Below are positions 8,579 through 17,226 of a stretch of DNA of 56,462 nt, piece after piece; the stretch's first letter is position 1; each line of letters begins with the position of its first letter. Below the pieces are notes generated by a model. It did no database searches and was not told where the DNA came from. It saw only the letters and a list, made by a program, of their open reading frames with translations. The stretch lies in the NCBI GenBank assembly GCA_016195815.1, contig JACPYX010000015.1, positions 1 to 56,462 on the forward strand, in the 5' to 3' direction. This stretch comes from Chloroflexota bacterium. Lineage in GTDB: Bacteria; Chloroflexota; Anaerolineae; Anaerolineales; Villigracilaceae. The position numbers were made by a program, and so were the translations under genes.

Positions 8579-9721
8579 ATGAAACGTATTTTGGTTCTAT
8601 TGATTGTACTCATGTTCGCCACGCTGGCCTGCCAGGCTGGGACTGCGCCTCTACCTGCACTACCTGCACCGGCCACCCAGCCGCCTGCGCCTATATCGGT
8701 GCCTATCACCAACCCGCAGGCGCAACAGGACGCGCTCGTAAACTTGTATCAACGGGTCAACCCCGGCATTGTGGCGATCAAGGTCTCCGCCCAGGATGGC
8801 AGCAGCTCGCTCGGCTCCGGGTTTGTTTACGATTCTGAGGGCGACATTGTGACCAATGATCATGTTGTGGCGGGCGCGAAAAACAACAAGGTTGAAGTGG
8901 ACTTTATGTCGGGATACAAAACGTATGGAACGATCATCGGCACCGATCTGGACTCCGACCTGGCAGTGATTAAAGTGAATGCGCCAGCCACAGAGCTTTA
9001 TCCGCTCACGCTGGGAGATTCGTCCACGCTCAAAGTCGGTCAAACCGTGATCGCGATTGGCAATCCATTTGGTTTGAACGGCACGATGACCGTTGGCGTC
9101 ATATCGGCCCTCGGCAGGACGCTCGACTCAGAACGCACCACCGGAGGCGGCCAGCCCTTCACAGCCGGAGACATCATCCAAACCGACGCGGCCATTAACC
9201 CCGGCAACTCCGGCGGACCGCTCTTCAACCTGAGCGGCGAAGTGATCGGCGTGAACCGCGCCATTCGCACAACCAGTTCCACGGCCTCGGGCGAGCCGGT
9301 CAACTCAGGAATTGGCTTCGCAATTTCATCGAACATCATCAAGCGCGTCATGCCCGTGCTGATCAAGGATGGGAAGTATGATTATCCATATATCGGCATG
9401 TCGTCGTTGAGCGGTCTTAGTCTCGATGAAATTCAGGCGCTGGGACTGAAGACCTACACCGGCGCGTATGTTACGTCTGTGGTCAAGGGAGGCCCGGCAG
9501 AGCGAGCCGGACTAAAAGCCGGCGACCAGGCCACCAGCATTCAAGGCCTCAACGCCGGCGGTGACTTGATCGTAGCGATTGACGGACGCCCCGTTCTCGT
9601 CTTTGACGACCTGCTGGCCTATCTGATCACCAATAAATCCCCCGGCGATACAGTTGTATTGACCGTCCTGCGCGGCGATCAAAAAGCAGATATTACAGTC
9701 ACGTTAGACAAGCGGCCATAA
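8579..9721 (+). CDS. HtrA/DegP-like serine protease, lipoprotein
   Basis: A signal peptide ends in a lipobox-like TLAC (Cys18), followed by a Pro/Ala-rich tether to about residue 45. The trypsin-like domain has the triad His95 (TNDHVV), Asp127 (DSDLAV) and Ser211 (NPGNSGGPL). A PDZ domain occupies about 270-375. It should act outside the cytoplasmic membrane in protein quality control. The start is fixed by AAAGGAGAG eight bases upstream. It is in the same orientation as, and close to, the J-protein gene. Confidence 0.92.
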   Translation: MKRILVLLIVLMFATLACQAGTAPLPALPAPATQPPAPISVPITNPQAQQDALVNLYQRVNPGIVAIKVSAQDGSSSLGSGFVYDSEGDIVTNDHVVAGAKNNKVEVDFMSGYKTYGTIIGTDLDSDLAVIKVNAPATELYPLTLGDSSTLKVGQTVIAIGNPFGLNGTMTVGVISALGRTLDSERTTGGGQPFTAGDIIQTDAAINPGNSGGPLFNLSGEVIGVNRAIRTTSSTASGEPVNSGIGFAISSNIIKRVMPVLIKDGKYDYPYIGMSSLSGLSLDEIQALGLKTYTGAYVTSVVKGGPAERAGLKAGDQATSIQGLNAGGDLIVAIDGRPVLVFDDLLAYLITNKSPGDTVVLTVLRGDQKADITVTLDKRP

Positions 9722-9737
9722 TCTCCATTTTAAAAAA

Positions 9738-9765
9738 CGTATGGGCGGGATCACCCGCCCATACG
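9738..9765 (-). terminator. Terminator of the molybdopterin oxidoreductase gene
   Basis: Perfect 12-base arms CGTATGGGCGGG/CCCGCCCATACG with loop ATCA, followed on the minus strand by T6. It lies between two convergent genes and may serve both. Confidence 0.85.
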
Positions 9766-9768
9766 CAT

Positions 9769-10410
9769 TTAACCAAATCGTTCTTCTCTCCAAACGTCGG
9801 CACGGTTGTGATAACCGGCCTGTTCCCAGAAGCCGCGCTTGTCGCGCGGCATGAACTCGATCGAGCGCAGCCATTTGGCGCCTTTCCATAAATAAGGCGT
9901 TTCCAATTCTTCGTGGCCTGGAATGAAGCCCACCACGCCGCGCAGGGGGTATCCGTGATCGGGCGTGATCGGTTCGCCATTGAGATGAGTCGCAAGCAGG
10001 AAATTATCCTGCAACACAACCTCCAGCGGCAGGTTGACTGTAAAGCCGTACTCCGCGTGCTGCATCACATGCGTGGCATTGGGCTTGATCTTGAAGAAGC
10101 CCTCCTTCACCAGCGTCTTGACCGAAACGCCTTCCCAGACGGTATCAAACTTGCTCCAGCGTGTTACACAATGAATATCCATTTCGATCTTCGCGCGCGG
10201 CAGTTTGTTGAATTCATCCCACGTCCAACGTTTTTCTTCGTCCACTTCGCCCCACACGCGGAAATCCCATGCGGCCGCGTTAAAGTACGGCACCGGGCCA
10301 TAATGTAAAACGGGAAACTTCAAAGTGAGCGATTGGCCGGGAGGCAGGCGTCCCTCGCTGCGGACGCGGTCTTCCTCCTTGCGGCGGTCGGGACCTTCAA
10401 AATTAAACAT
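9769..10410 (-). CDS. Sulfite oxidase-like molybdopterin oxidoreductase (YuiH type)
   Basis: The 213-residue protein consists almost only of the oxidoreductase molybdopterin-binding domain. HCVTRWS contains Cys81, the expected molybdenum ligand, and NLPLEVVLQDNFLLA and HGYPLRGVVGFIPG are conserved cofactor-binding segments. No Tat signal is visible, so unlike MsrP it is probably cytoplasmic. The start at 10410 follows AGGAGAG. Substrate is unknown. A TSUP (sulfite/organosulfonate exporter-type) permease is the next minus-strand gene upstream, 319 bases away, which hints at oxidised sulfur but does not prove it. Confidence 0.85.
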   Translation of the reverse strand: MFNFEGPDRRKEEDRVRSEGRLPPGQSLTLKFPVLHYGPVPYFNAAAWDFRVWGEVDEEKRWTWDEFNKLPRAKIEMDIHCVTRWSKFDTVWEGVSVKTLVKEGFFKIKPNATHVMQHAEYGFTVNLPLEVVLQDNFLLATHLNGEPITPDHGYPLRGVVGFIPGHEELETPYLWKGAKWLRSIEFMPRDKRGFWEQAGYHNRADVWREERFG

Positions 10411-10728
10411 GAATATTCTCTCCTGTTGAAAATTATAAAACAAATGACAGCAAAAGATAGACTCTCTTCATCCGCCTGCTGTTACCCCGTAATATGGCGT
10501 TGTGCATAAATCAAAAAGCAGGTGTAATCCGTTTGCCGGGAGTGAAAGATTACGCCGCTTCGCAATCCCCCCCGCCTTCGGATTGCTTCGCAATCCCCCA
10601 AATTCAACAGGTGAAGTAGTTCATATCGGCCTGCCAAAGGCGGCAACCCGATTGCCGTCCCAAAATCGGACGCGCATCATTGATGAGTGCCTCTCGTCAT
10701 GATCTATGATGGGGATTCAATTCTGGAA
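10411..10728. other. Non-coding gap with repeat fragments
   Basis: No gene seen. It holds two direct copies of GCTTCGCAATCCCCC (10557-10571 and 10585-10599) and an imperfect hairpin GGTGTAATC...GATTACGCC (about 10520-10555). Confidence 0.6.
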
Positions 10729-11496
10729 TTAGCCTCGTACAAAGTAAATGATGGAAACCACAACTCCAATCGCGACCACGATCCAGCGCAAGGTTGCAGG
10801 TTTGACGCGGCCCGCCAGTTTGCCGCCCAATACCCCGCCCAGCAAAGCCCCGATGGCCATTACGATAGCCACAGGCCAAACGACCTTTCCCGAGAAGAGG
10901 AAGAAGATGGCGGCTGAAACATTCACCGCAAACCCGACTGCCTGTTTAGTGGCATTCAATCTGGTCAGCGAATCTTCGATCACCAGGCCAAGCACTGCCA
11001 GAACGATGACGCTCAAACCTGCGCCGAAGTAACCGCCGTAGATGGCGGCCAGCCCAACGGGAATCATGGCCCATTTTTCGGAAGGAGTATGCGCTTTGTT
11101 TTGTTCCGCGCGGCGCAGAAGCCAGGCGCGTAGTGGGTCTTGAATTGCAAGCAGGCCGGATGCCAGCAAAATCAAAAAGGGCACCAGTGATCGAAAGATC
11201 TTTTCGCCTGTGTAAAGAAGCAGGACTCCCCCGATAATTCCTCCGACGACCCCGGCAGGTATCATCAGCCATAATCTTTTTTCCTGGCCCTGCAGGTCTT
11301 TGGATTGCGCCAGCGTCCCGCCGAGATAGCCGGGGGATAAGGCGACGGTGTTTGTAATGTTGGCCGCTACCGCCGGAATGCCGAGCGCGACAAGAGCCGG
11401 AAAAGTGATCAGCGTCCCTCCGCCCGCCAGTGCATTGATCGCACCCGCTGCGAGAGCCGCCAGTCCTGCCAGAATGAAGCCAATGATACTGGTCAT
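10729..11496 (-). CDS. TSUP (TauE/SafE) family permease
   Basis: The 255-residue protein has about eight hydrophobic helices and the two family signatures: [24 protein letters not shown] near the N-terminus and [17 protein letters not shown] in the second half. TSUP members export sulfite or sulfonates and related anions. The transported ion is not predictable. It lies upstream of the sulfite oxidase-like gene in the same orientation, separated by a repeat-bearing gap. Confidence 0.88.
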   Translation of the reverse strand: MTSIIGFILAGLAALAAGAINALAGGGTLITFPALVALGIPAVAANITNTVALSPGYLGGTLAQSKDLQGQEKRLWLMIPAGVVGGIIGGVLLLYTGEKIFRSLVPFLILLASGLLAIQDPLRAWLLRRAEQNKAHTPSEKWAMIPVGLAAIYGGYFGAGLSVIVLAVLGLVIEDSLTRLNATKQAVGFAVNVSAAIFFLFSGKVVWPVAIVMAIGALLGGVLGGKLAGRVKPATLRWIVVAIGVVVSIIYFVRG

Positions 11497-11544
11497 GTGT
11501 GGATTGTTTTCCCTTCGATTGGATTTACAGCATAGAACAACATT

Positions 11545-12213
11545 TTACTGCATATACGCCTGCGCCGCCCCGCTCCTTTGGAGATTTTTTAAGCGCATGG
11601 CGATGATCTCATTCCATATCAGCACTGCCAGCATAAAAACATAAAATGCCGCGCCTTTGAGCGCAAAAGCGGGAATGGCAAGCGCGGCAGTGATCCATGT
11701 ATACATGGCCGCATCTTTCCAGCGCGCATCCTGACGAAATGCACGGCCGAGAAAAATCATGGCAGGTATCAACGATACGCCAAGAAGAACAAACGATAGA
11801 TCATGCAAGCGTCCATGCCAGGTGGCGGGCGTGGAGCGGATGGTCGGGTCGGTGGTGAAGGCCAGCCCCATCAGGGCGAGCCCGGCCAGGGACATCAAAA
11901 CGGGGCCGGGCTTGTATGTCAGGGCAATGAAAAGGCCGAATGAAAATAAAATCATGGCCGCGCCGCTGGCGATAAACACCGCGCTCATCAGCCATCCGAG
12001 TGGACCAAGTGAAAGTCCGCTGGGCCAGTCGAAGGTTGGGGCAAGAAGCGGATCCCAGCCCAGGGAACGCATGAAGTCGTATTGGGCAATGGTCAGCGTT
12101 ATAACGGCGATCGTAAATAACAGAGGTCCAAATATGCCGGCGCAGGCAGAAAGTTTGATGAGGCGGGAATTTCCTGTCATGAGTTGTATTACCTTGTGCG
12201 AATTTCGCTTCAT
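11545..12213 (-). CDS. DUF998-like integral membrane protein
   Basis: About 222 residues with seven hydrophobic segments and a DUF998-like pattern (FGPLLFTIAVITLTIAQYDFMRSLGWDP). No catalytic motif is recognised and function is unknown. The ATG at 12213 overlaps the stop of the MFS gene as ATGA, so the two are translationally coupled. A second candidate ATG lies at 12180. Confidence 0.7.
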   Translation of the reverse strand: MKRNSHKVIQLMTGNSRLIKLSACAGIFGPLLFTIAVITLTIAQYDFMRSLGWDPLLAPTFDWPSGLSLGPLGWLMSAVFIASGAAMILFSFGLFIALTYKPGPVLMSLAGLALMGLAFTTDPTIRSTPATWHGRLHDLSFVLLGVSLIPAMIFLGRAFRQDARWKDAAMYTWITAALAIPAFALKGAAFYVFMLAVLIWNEIIAMRLKNLQRSGAAQAYMQ

Positions 12214-13553
12214 ACATTTGCCGGTTTTGGAATCGCGCGCCGAGACAGCATCCACAAGACGGCCAGGATCAATCCGCCTGCCATGAAAGGCACGGGCGCG
12301 CCCAGCCATTGAAAGAGCGAGCCGTAAAACAATGGTGCGATGGCGTTGGCCGCGCTGTAGAACGCGGTTGAAACGCCCAGCATTCCGCCGACTTCGCTTT
12401 TGTTGGCAGACTTGGTGATCAAACTATTGATGGCCGGATGCAGAACGCCGCCGCCGAGCGCGGCAGGGAAACTTGCCGCCAGCAGCCAGATAATGCCAGC
12501 CCAGCCTCTTGTGGATTGGTCGGGCAGGTTGATGTGGATGTTTTGCACCGAGACGCGTATCACGCCTTCGCCTGCCAGGCTTGCCAACACCCTGGCTTTA
12601 TCGAACCACGGAACAGGAATGGCGGGCGTCAACGCGGTAAATATCAAACCGACAGCCAGCGATGAGATTCCCAGGATGACCAGCCAACGGTCGCCTTTTT
12701 GTTTCGACCAGCGCCCGATCAACCCGCCTTGCACAACGATGATGAACAGGCCTGCCAATACAAATAAGCCGGATGTGTCTCTCGCATCCATTCCCAGACG
12801 GGTGAGCGTGAACAGCGAAAAGAGCTGCTCATAACCCCCGAACGCGATCTGGTAAAAGAACATCAGGATCAGCAGAAAGCCGATGGCCGGGCGGCTGAGG
12901 GCCTCGATCATGGCATGGAAATTGAACGGCGGTTTGCGCGCTGAAGCCGAGAGAGCATCTGCGCTTTTGGTTTCGCGGAACCAGATTGAAGTCAGGAGAA
13001 TGGAGGCGAGCGAGAAGATGGCGGCAGTGAACGCGACCATCTGATAATTCTGTCCACTGGCGGCCAGGACGATGAACGCCACGATCGGGCCAAGCACGAA
13101 TCCGATGCCGAAGGCCGCGCCGATCAGCCCGAGTCCCTGCGTGCGCGTTTTCTCGGTGGTGCTGTCTGCAATGGCGGCCTGTGCGGTGGACAGGTTCGCG
13201 CCGGACAGGCCGTCTATGATGCGCGAGAGAAAGAGCAGCCAGAGGGTGTTGGAAAAACCGAGCAGGATGAAGCCTGCCAGGGTTCCAATCTGGCTGACGA
13301 GTAGAATCGGTTTGCGCCCGAAGCGGTCTGACAGGCGTCCAAGAATCGGCGCGCCGGCGAATTGCATCAGCGGGTAAGCGGCTTGTAAAATCCCGATGGT
13401 GAACGGCGCAGCCCCAAAGCGTGCCGCGTACAAGGGCAGGAGCGGGATAATAATGGACAGGCCAATCAGGTCAACCAGTATAATGACGACGACCGGCAGG
13501 ATGCGCTTGAAGTCGAGTTTATCGGCTGGGGCAGTTGTTTGAGAAGAGGCCAT
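12210..13553 (-). CDS. MFS transporter, TetA-like drug:proton antiporter
   Basis: A 447-residue protein with about 12 helices. The loop after helix 2 reads GRLSDRFGRKPIL, a strong MFS motif A, and NLSTAQAAIADSTTEKTR resembles the TetA helix 4-5 region. It is likely an efflux antiporter; the substrate is unknown. A long central loop (SADALSASARKPPFNFHAM) separates the two halves. It is followed by the coupled DUF998-like gene and preceded, after 17 bases, by a small membrane protein gene, so the three probably form an operon. Confidence 0.85.
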   Translation of the reverse strand: MASSQTTAPADKLDFKRILPVVVIILVDLIGLSIIIPLLPLYAARFGAAPFTIGILQAAYPLMQFAGAPILGRLSDRFGRKPILLVSQIGTLAGFILLGFSNTLWLLFLSRIIDGLSGANLSTAQAAIADSTTEKTRTQGLGLIGAAFGIGFVLGPIVAFIVLAASGQNYQMVAFTAAIFSLASILLTSIWFRETKSADALSASARKPPFNFHAMIEALSRPAIGFLLILMFFYQIAFGGYEQLFSLFTLTRLGMDARDTSGLFVLAGLFIIVVQGGLIGRWSKQKGDRWLVILGISSLAVGLIFTALTPAIPVPWFDKARVLASLAGEGVIRVSVQNIHINLPDQSTRGWAGIIWLLAASFPAALGGGVLHPAINSLITKSANKSEVGGMLGVSTAFYSAANAIAPLFYGSLFQWLGAPVPFMAGGLILAVLWMLSRRAIPKPANV

Positions 13554-13570
13554 AATATTTTGCGTGGGAA

Positions 13571-13960
13571 TTAATGTGCGGGCAGGAACAAAAGACCGAT
13601 GAAGACCAGTATCAGTGAGCCGAGTATGGCAAACAGTGAGAACTGAAAGCGCAGTTTGTCGTTTAAGTTCTTGAAGCGCGCGGGCAGGTGTCCGGCGAAG
13701 GCCGCCAGGATCATCGCGATGGCGTGTTCGATGCGGTAGAGCGGAAAGCCTGCGCCTGCGAGGCCGTTCCAGATTAAATAGACCAGGCCAAGCAGGACCT
13801 GCAAGTCTATCAAACCGCTATAACCAGAGACGAGGCCGCGGTCCATGCCTTTGAAGGATGAGTTACCGGCCCAACTGATCGTAAATTTAATGATTGCGAT
13901 GGCTGCGACAAGGATGATTGCCCAGCGAACCAGCGAGTGAATGGCGAGGATAATGTCCAT
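13571..13960 (-). CDS. Small four-helix membrane protein, function unknown
   Basis: A 129-residue protein with four hydrophobic helices starting MDIILAIHSLVRWAIILVAA. The conserved-looking HSLVRW in helix 1 and RIEHAIAM in helix 3 provide two His residues that could hold a heme, but this is speculation. The start follows AAGGAGCACAAC. It heads the MFS-DUF998 operon and lies below a 12-base-arm palindrome. Confidence 0.7.
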   Translation of the reverse strand: MDIILAIHSLVRWAIILVAAIAIIKFTISWAGNSSFKGMDRGLVSGYSGLIDLQVLLGLVYLIWNGLAGAGFPLYRIEHAIAMILAAFAGHLPARFKNLNDKLRFQFSLFAILGSLILVFIGLLFLPAH

Positions 13961-13983
13961 GTTGTGCTCCTTGTTGTTTAATG

Positions 13984-14013
13984 TGCGACAGTCACCTTAC
14001 AGTGACTGTCGCA
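13984..14013. promoter_or_regulatory. Long palindrome upstream of the MFS operon, possible operator
   Basis: Perfect 12-base arms TGCGACAGTCAC/GTGACTGTCGCA flank CTTACA. It lies 24 bases upstream of the first gene of the minus-strand efflux operon. There is no T-run, so an operator or mRNA leader hairpin is more likely than a terminator. Confidence 0.45.
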
Positions 14014-14083
14014 TCGAATGGTAGCACAATTTTATTTCTCGTGTAAAATCGTTCCATCTGACATTACAAAATTCGGAAAAGAC

Positions 14084-14147
14084 GAACCGCAAAGAACGCC
14101 AAGATCGCAAAGAAAAAGCTTTGCATGCTTTGCGGGTTTAGCGGTTC
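14084..14147. repeat. GAACCGC...GCGGTTC intergenic repeat
   Basis: Outer arms GAACCGC/GCGGTTC and inner arms CGCAAAG (14106-14112)/CTTTGCG (14128-14134). It is related to the element at 1632-1702 and sits just before the enoyl-CoA hydratase. Confidence 0.6.
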
Positions 14148-14165
14148 AAACTACAGGAGAAAACC

Positions 14166-14939
14166 ATGCCAAACGAAATGATCCTGACCGAAACACGCGG
14201 GCGCGTTGGATTGATCACACTCAATCGTCCGCAGGCGCTGAACGCGCTCAACAACCAATTGGCGCGCGAGTTGATGGATGCGCTCGAAGCCTTCGATAAA
14301 GATGACCACATCGGCGCGATGGTGCTGACTGGCAGCGAGAAAGCCTTTGCCGCCGGCGCAGACATCAAAGAGATGGCCAATAAATCTGTTCAACAAATGA
14401 TGGATGGCGATTCGATTGCGGTGTTCAGCCGCATTCTAACCATCCGCAAGCCGGTCATCGCGGCGGTGTCGGGATACGCGCTGGGTGGCGGATGCGAAGT
14501 CGCCATGTCGTGCGACATGATCATCGCATCCGAGTCCGCCAGGTTTGGACAGCCGGAGATCACGATTGGCGTCATCCCCGGCGCGGGCGGCACCCAGCGC
14601 CTGACACGCGCGGTGGGCAAGGCGCTGGCCATGGAAATGATCCTGAACAACCGCACGCTGTCGGCGCAGGAAGCGCTTCAGTTTGGCCTTGTCAACCGTG
14701 TTGTCCCGATTGAACGTTTTCTGGATGAAGCGTTGAATCTGGCAGAAGAGATCGCGTCGCGTGCGCCGCTTGCGATCCGCGCTGCGAAGAAGATGATCAA
14801 CCAGGCTTATGAGCGCATGTTGACGGACGCCATCCATGCCGAGCGCCAGGAGTTCTATAATTTGTTCTCGACCGAAGATCAAAAAGAAGGCATGCAGGCG
14901 TTTATCGAGAAGCGGAAACCGGAGTGGAAGGGAAAGTGA
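14166..14939 (+). CDS. Enoyl-CoA hydratase (crotonase family)
   Basis: A 257-residue crotonase-fold protein. The oxyanion-hole segments are AAGADIKEM (about 61-69) and [16 protein letters not shown] (about 103-118). Catalytic glutamates are expected in [19 protein letters not shown] (about 127-145), both of which are present. It should hydrate 2-enoyl-CoA in fatty acid or amino acid oxidation. The start is set by ACAGGAGAAAACC. It is followed by the AAC(3)-like gene after a short repeat; a functional link is not evident. Confidence 0.92.
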   Translation: MPNEMILTETRGRVGLITLNRPQALNALNNQLARELMDALEAFDKDDHIGAMVLTGSEKAFAAGADIKEMANKSVQQMMDGDSIAVFSRILTIRKPVIAAVSGYALGGGCEVAMSCDMIIASESARFGQPEITIGVIPGAGGTQRLTRAVGKALAMEMILNNRTLSAQEALQFGLVNRVVPIERFLDEALNLAEEIASRAPLAIRAAKKMINQAYERMLTDAIHAERQEFYNLFSTEDQKEGMQAFIEKRKPEWKGK

Positions 14940-14940
14940 C

Positions 14941-14962
14941 CGGTAATCGGTGATCAGTGAAC
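14941..14962. repeat. Short GGTAATCGGTGATCAGTGAAC repeat
   Basis: A copy of a short repeat family also seen at 34167-34182 and 38587-38608 (ACTGGTCACTGAAT in reverse orientation). Confidence 0.45.
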
Positions 14963-14963
14963 G

Positions 14964-15746
14964 ATGTTGAGTTATGAAGATGCCAGGTTGGGCTTGGGCA
15001 AATTGGGTTTGAAGAATAACCCGGTCATCGCACACGCCTCCTTGAAAGCTTTTGACACAATTGATGACGGCGCACAGACCTTATTGCGCGCCGTCCTTGA
15101 TTCTGTCGGCGCGCTGGTTATGCCGACCTTCACTTATAAAACAATGATCACGCCGGAGATCGGCCCGCCGAACAATGGGCTTGTTTACGGCATGGGCGGC
15201 AATTCGAATTCTCTGGCAGAGCCATTCACGCTTGGCATGCCTGCCGATAAGATGATGGGCGCACTGCCTGAAGTTTTGCGTACTCATCCCGCGTCCAAAC
15301 GGAGCTCGCATCCGATCCAATCTTTCGCGGGGATCCGCGCTGACAAATTCCTCGCCGCACAGACTTTGCAAAATCCGCTTGGGACAATTGGAGCGCTGGC
15401 CGAAGCGGAAGGCTGGGTCTTGTTGCTGGGCGTGGATCACACCGTCAATACCAGCATTCATTACGCGGAGAAACTGGCGGGGCGCAGACAATTTATACGC
15501 TGGGCACTGACGCCGACGCGCATCATCGAATGTCCCGGCTTCCCCGGCGACTCGTCCGGGTTTGATGCGATTGCGGCGGATATTGAAAACGATGTCCGCC
15601 GCTTGCAGATCGGGAATGCAATTGCGCAGGCTATCCCGTTAAAAATTTTATTTTTGGCAGTCGTTCGCAGAATAAAAGAAGACCCGCTGGCCCTGCTCTG
15701 CCAGCGGGAAGATTGCGAAAGGTGTAATGCACTGAGAAGCGTGTAG
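14964..15746 (+). CDS. AAC(3)-family N-acetyltransferase (YokD-like)
   Basis: A 260-residue protein matching the aminoglycoside 3-N-acetyltransferase fold: HASLKAFDTI near residue 24, MPTFTYKT around 52, and HPASKRSSHPIQSFAGIRAD around 115. It uses acetyl-CoA; many chromosomal members are not resistance enzymes and have unknown acceptors. The C-terminus LCQREDCERC is a Cys-rich tail common in this branch. No Shine-Dalgarno is seen because a short repeat lies directly upstream. I would not call it a resistance gene. Confidence 0.85.
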   Translation: MLSYEDARLGLGKLGLKNNPVIAHASLKAFDTIDDGAQTLLRAVLDSVGALVMPTFTYKTMITPEIGPPNNGLVYGMGGNSNSLAEPFTLGMPADKMMGALPEVLRTHPASKRSSHPIQSFAGIRADKFLAAQTLQNPLGTIGALAEAEGWVLLLGVDHTVNTSIHYAEKLAGRRQFIRWALTPTRIIECPGFPGDSSGFDAIAADIENDVRRLQIGNAIAQAIPLKILFLAVVRRIKEDPLALLCQREDCERCNALRSV

Positions 15747-15812
15747 AAGATTTGGCATCTGAAATCCATACAGGAAATGCAGACAACTTCCAGGACATGC
15801 GATTCGATTTCC

Positions 15813-17087
15813 TCATCGAAATAATTGAATGACGGTAAATATCCCTAAAGAACATACAAGCACATAAATAAATAGAAGAATGATCTTTTCCCATTTCTGC
15901 AACTTATATCGTTCGGGAAGCACCTTCCACCCAAGGGCCAGCAAAAATCCTAATACCAAAGGCAAAAGAAGGGAGTTCATGATCTCGACGCCGATGGTCA
16001 ATGAAATCAATGGGATGCCCGCCAGAACCAAAAGCCCTGAGACGATGATAGCGCCGTTATAAAAAGCGTAGAACACAGGCGCTTCTTTCCATGAACTATT
16101 CAGGCTGCAGCGAACATTCAAGACTTCGCCAGACGCCCAGGATACGGCCAGGGCAATGACAATGGCCGATTGCAAAGCGGCGCCTGTCATCCCAAGCGCG
16201 AAGATCATTTTTCCTCCCATACTTCCCAGGAATGGGGTGAGGGCATTTGCTATTTGATTAACATTTTCCAGGGATGTATTGGGGTTGGTGCGCGCAATGG
16301 TTGCGGCTGTCACTACCAGCGCTCCCACCATGACGAGTTGAGTTACTATCGAACCTATAAAGGTATCTATTCTGCTGTATTTAATCACCTCTTCGCTCAG
16401 CCTTTTATCCACCACGGCCCCTTGTTGATAGAATATCATCCAGGGCATGATGACCGCGCCGACATTCGCGGCGATTAATAACCAATACGAGTTGTCGTTG
16501 AGCGGCTGGCTTCCCACGAAGGATTGCATCAACGCTCCGTAATCAGGTTTTGCAAACAAAGCGGCGGGAATAAAAGCGAGTTCAAGAAGCCCAATCGCAA
16601 TAAGCGTGCGTTCTACATACTTATACTTTCCCATGCAGGATATTAATATCAAAATTAATGCAGATGCAGGAACAGCTATCCATTTGGATATTCCAAATAA
16701 CTCGCTGATTCCCACCATTCCGACCATTTCGGTTACGAGCGCGCCGATGGCTGCAATAAAAAGGGTCAGGACCGATATCCAGGCCCACGCCGCGCCGAAG
16801 TTTTCTTTGATCAGGTCGCCGTGCCCCCGTCCTGTGGTAATGCCAATGCGGGCGGTCAATTCCTGTACAAAATAAAGAACAGGTATAAGTAATAATTGCA
16901 GGAACAATAATTTATAGCCCCAGCGGGCGCCTGACTGCGCGGCAGTGATGATTGACCCGGCATCTGTGTCCGCCAGCATAACGGTCAAGCCCGGACCGAG
17001 GGTGGCAAGCAACAACATGAGCCATGATTTCTTTTTGACAGACAGGCGCGGCAAACTTCGATTGGCGACAATGTTTTCATCAAGCAT
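15813..17087 (-). CDS. Nramp-family divalent metal transporter, non-canonical site
   Basis: About 424 residues and 11-12 helices of the Nramp (SLC11) fold. The TM1 unwound segment reads ADTDAGS instead of the DPGN of canonical Mn/Fe carriers, and TM6 reads IMPWMIFYQQ instead of an A..MPHN-type motif. Similar departures are known from Nramp-related magnesium transporters, so Mg or Mn are both possible. The start at 17087 follows AAGGAAG; an upstream in-frame ATG at 17210 would run through the promoter region. It is divergent to a DtxR-family regulator, with a candidate operator over its -10 region. Confidence 0.85.
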   Translation of the reverse strand: MLDENIVANRSLPRLSVKKKSWLMLLLATLGPGLTVMLADTDAGSIITAAQSGARWGYKLLFLQLLLIPVLYFVQELTARIGITTGRGHGDLIKENFGAAWAWISVLTLFIAAIGALVTEMVGMVGISELFGISKWIAVPASALILILISCMGKYKYVERTLIAIGLLELAFIPAALFAKPDYGALMQSFVGSQPLNDNSYWLLIAANVGAVIMPWMIFYQQGAVVDKRLSEEVIKYSRIDTFIGSIVTQLVMVGALVVTAATIARTNPNTSLENVNQIANALTPFLGSMGGKMIFALGMTGAALQSAIVIALAVSWASGEVLNVRCSLNSSWKEAPVFYAFYNGAIIVSGLLVLAGIPLISLTIGVEIMNSLLLPLVLGFLLALGWKVLPERYKLQKWEKIILLFIYVLVCSLGIFTVIQLFR

Positions 17088-17129
17088 GTGAACTTCCTTG
17101 TTTTCCCGCGCGCTAATGGCTGAGAATGG

Positions 17130-17135
17130 TATAAT
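17130..17135 (+). promoter_or_regulatory. -10 box for the DtxR-family gene
   Basis: A perfect TATAAT on the plus strand, 91 bases before the regulator start. The candidate operator at 17161-17180 would lie about 20 bases inside the transcript. Confidence 0.4.
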
Positions 17136-17160
17136 AAACCTTAGCCTGTTACAATTGTAG

Positions 17161-17180
17161 GAGTTAGTATATGCTAACTC
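17161..17180. promoter_or_regulatory. Candidate DtxR/MntR operator between nramp and regulator
   Basis: GAGTTAGTATATGCTAACTC is a palindrome with 7-base arms (GAGTTAG/CTAACTC), similar in TTAG...CTAA pattern to DtxR-family boxes. On the minus strand it overlaps TATACT (17171-17166), a possible -10 box of the Nramp gene. Confidence 0.55.
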
Positions 17181-17226
17181 TTGCAGCCAGTCCATACTGC
17201 TTAAATTCATCAGTTACGGGTGACGT

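Noticed and set aside
15683-15708. Hairpin CCCGCTGGC/GCCAGCGGG inside the AAC(3)-like gene as a fourth inserted repeat
   Set aside because: The encoded DPLALLCQREDCERC is close to the usual C-terminus of this protein branch, so normal coding constraint explains it better.
14964-15746. Aminoglycoside resistance gene
   Set aside because: Family membership alone does not show resistance; the gene is chromosomal, not near mobile resistance genes, and YokD-like members have other or unknown acceptors.
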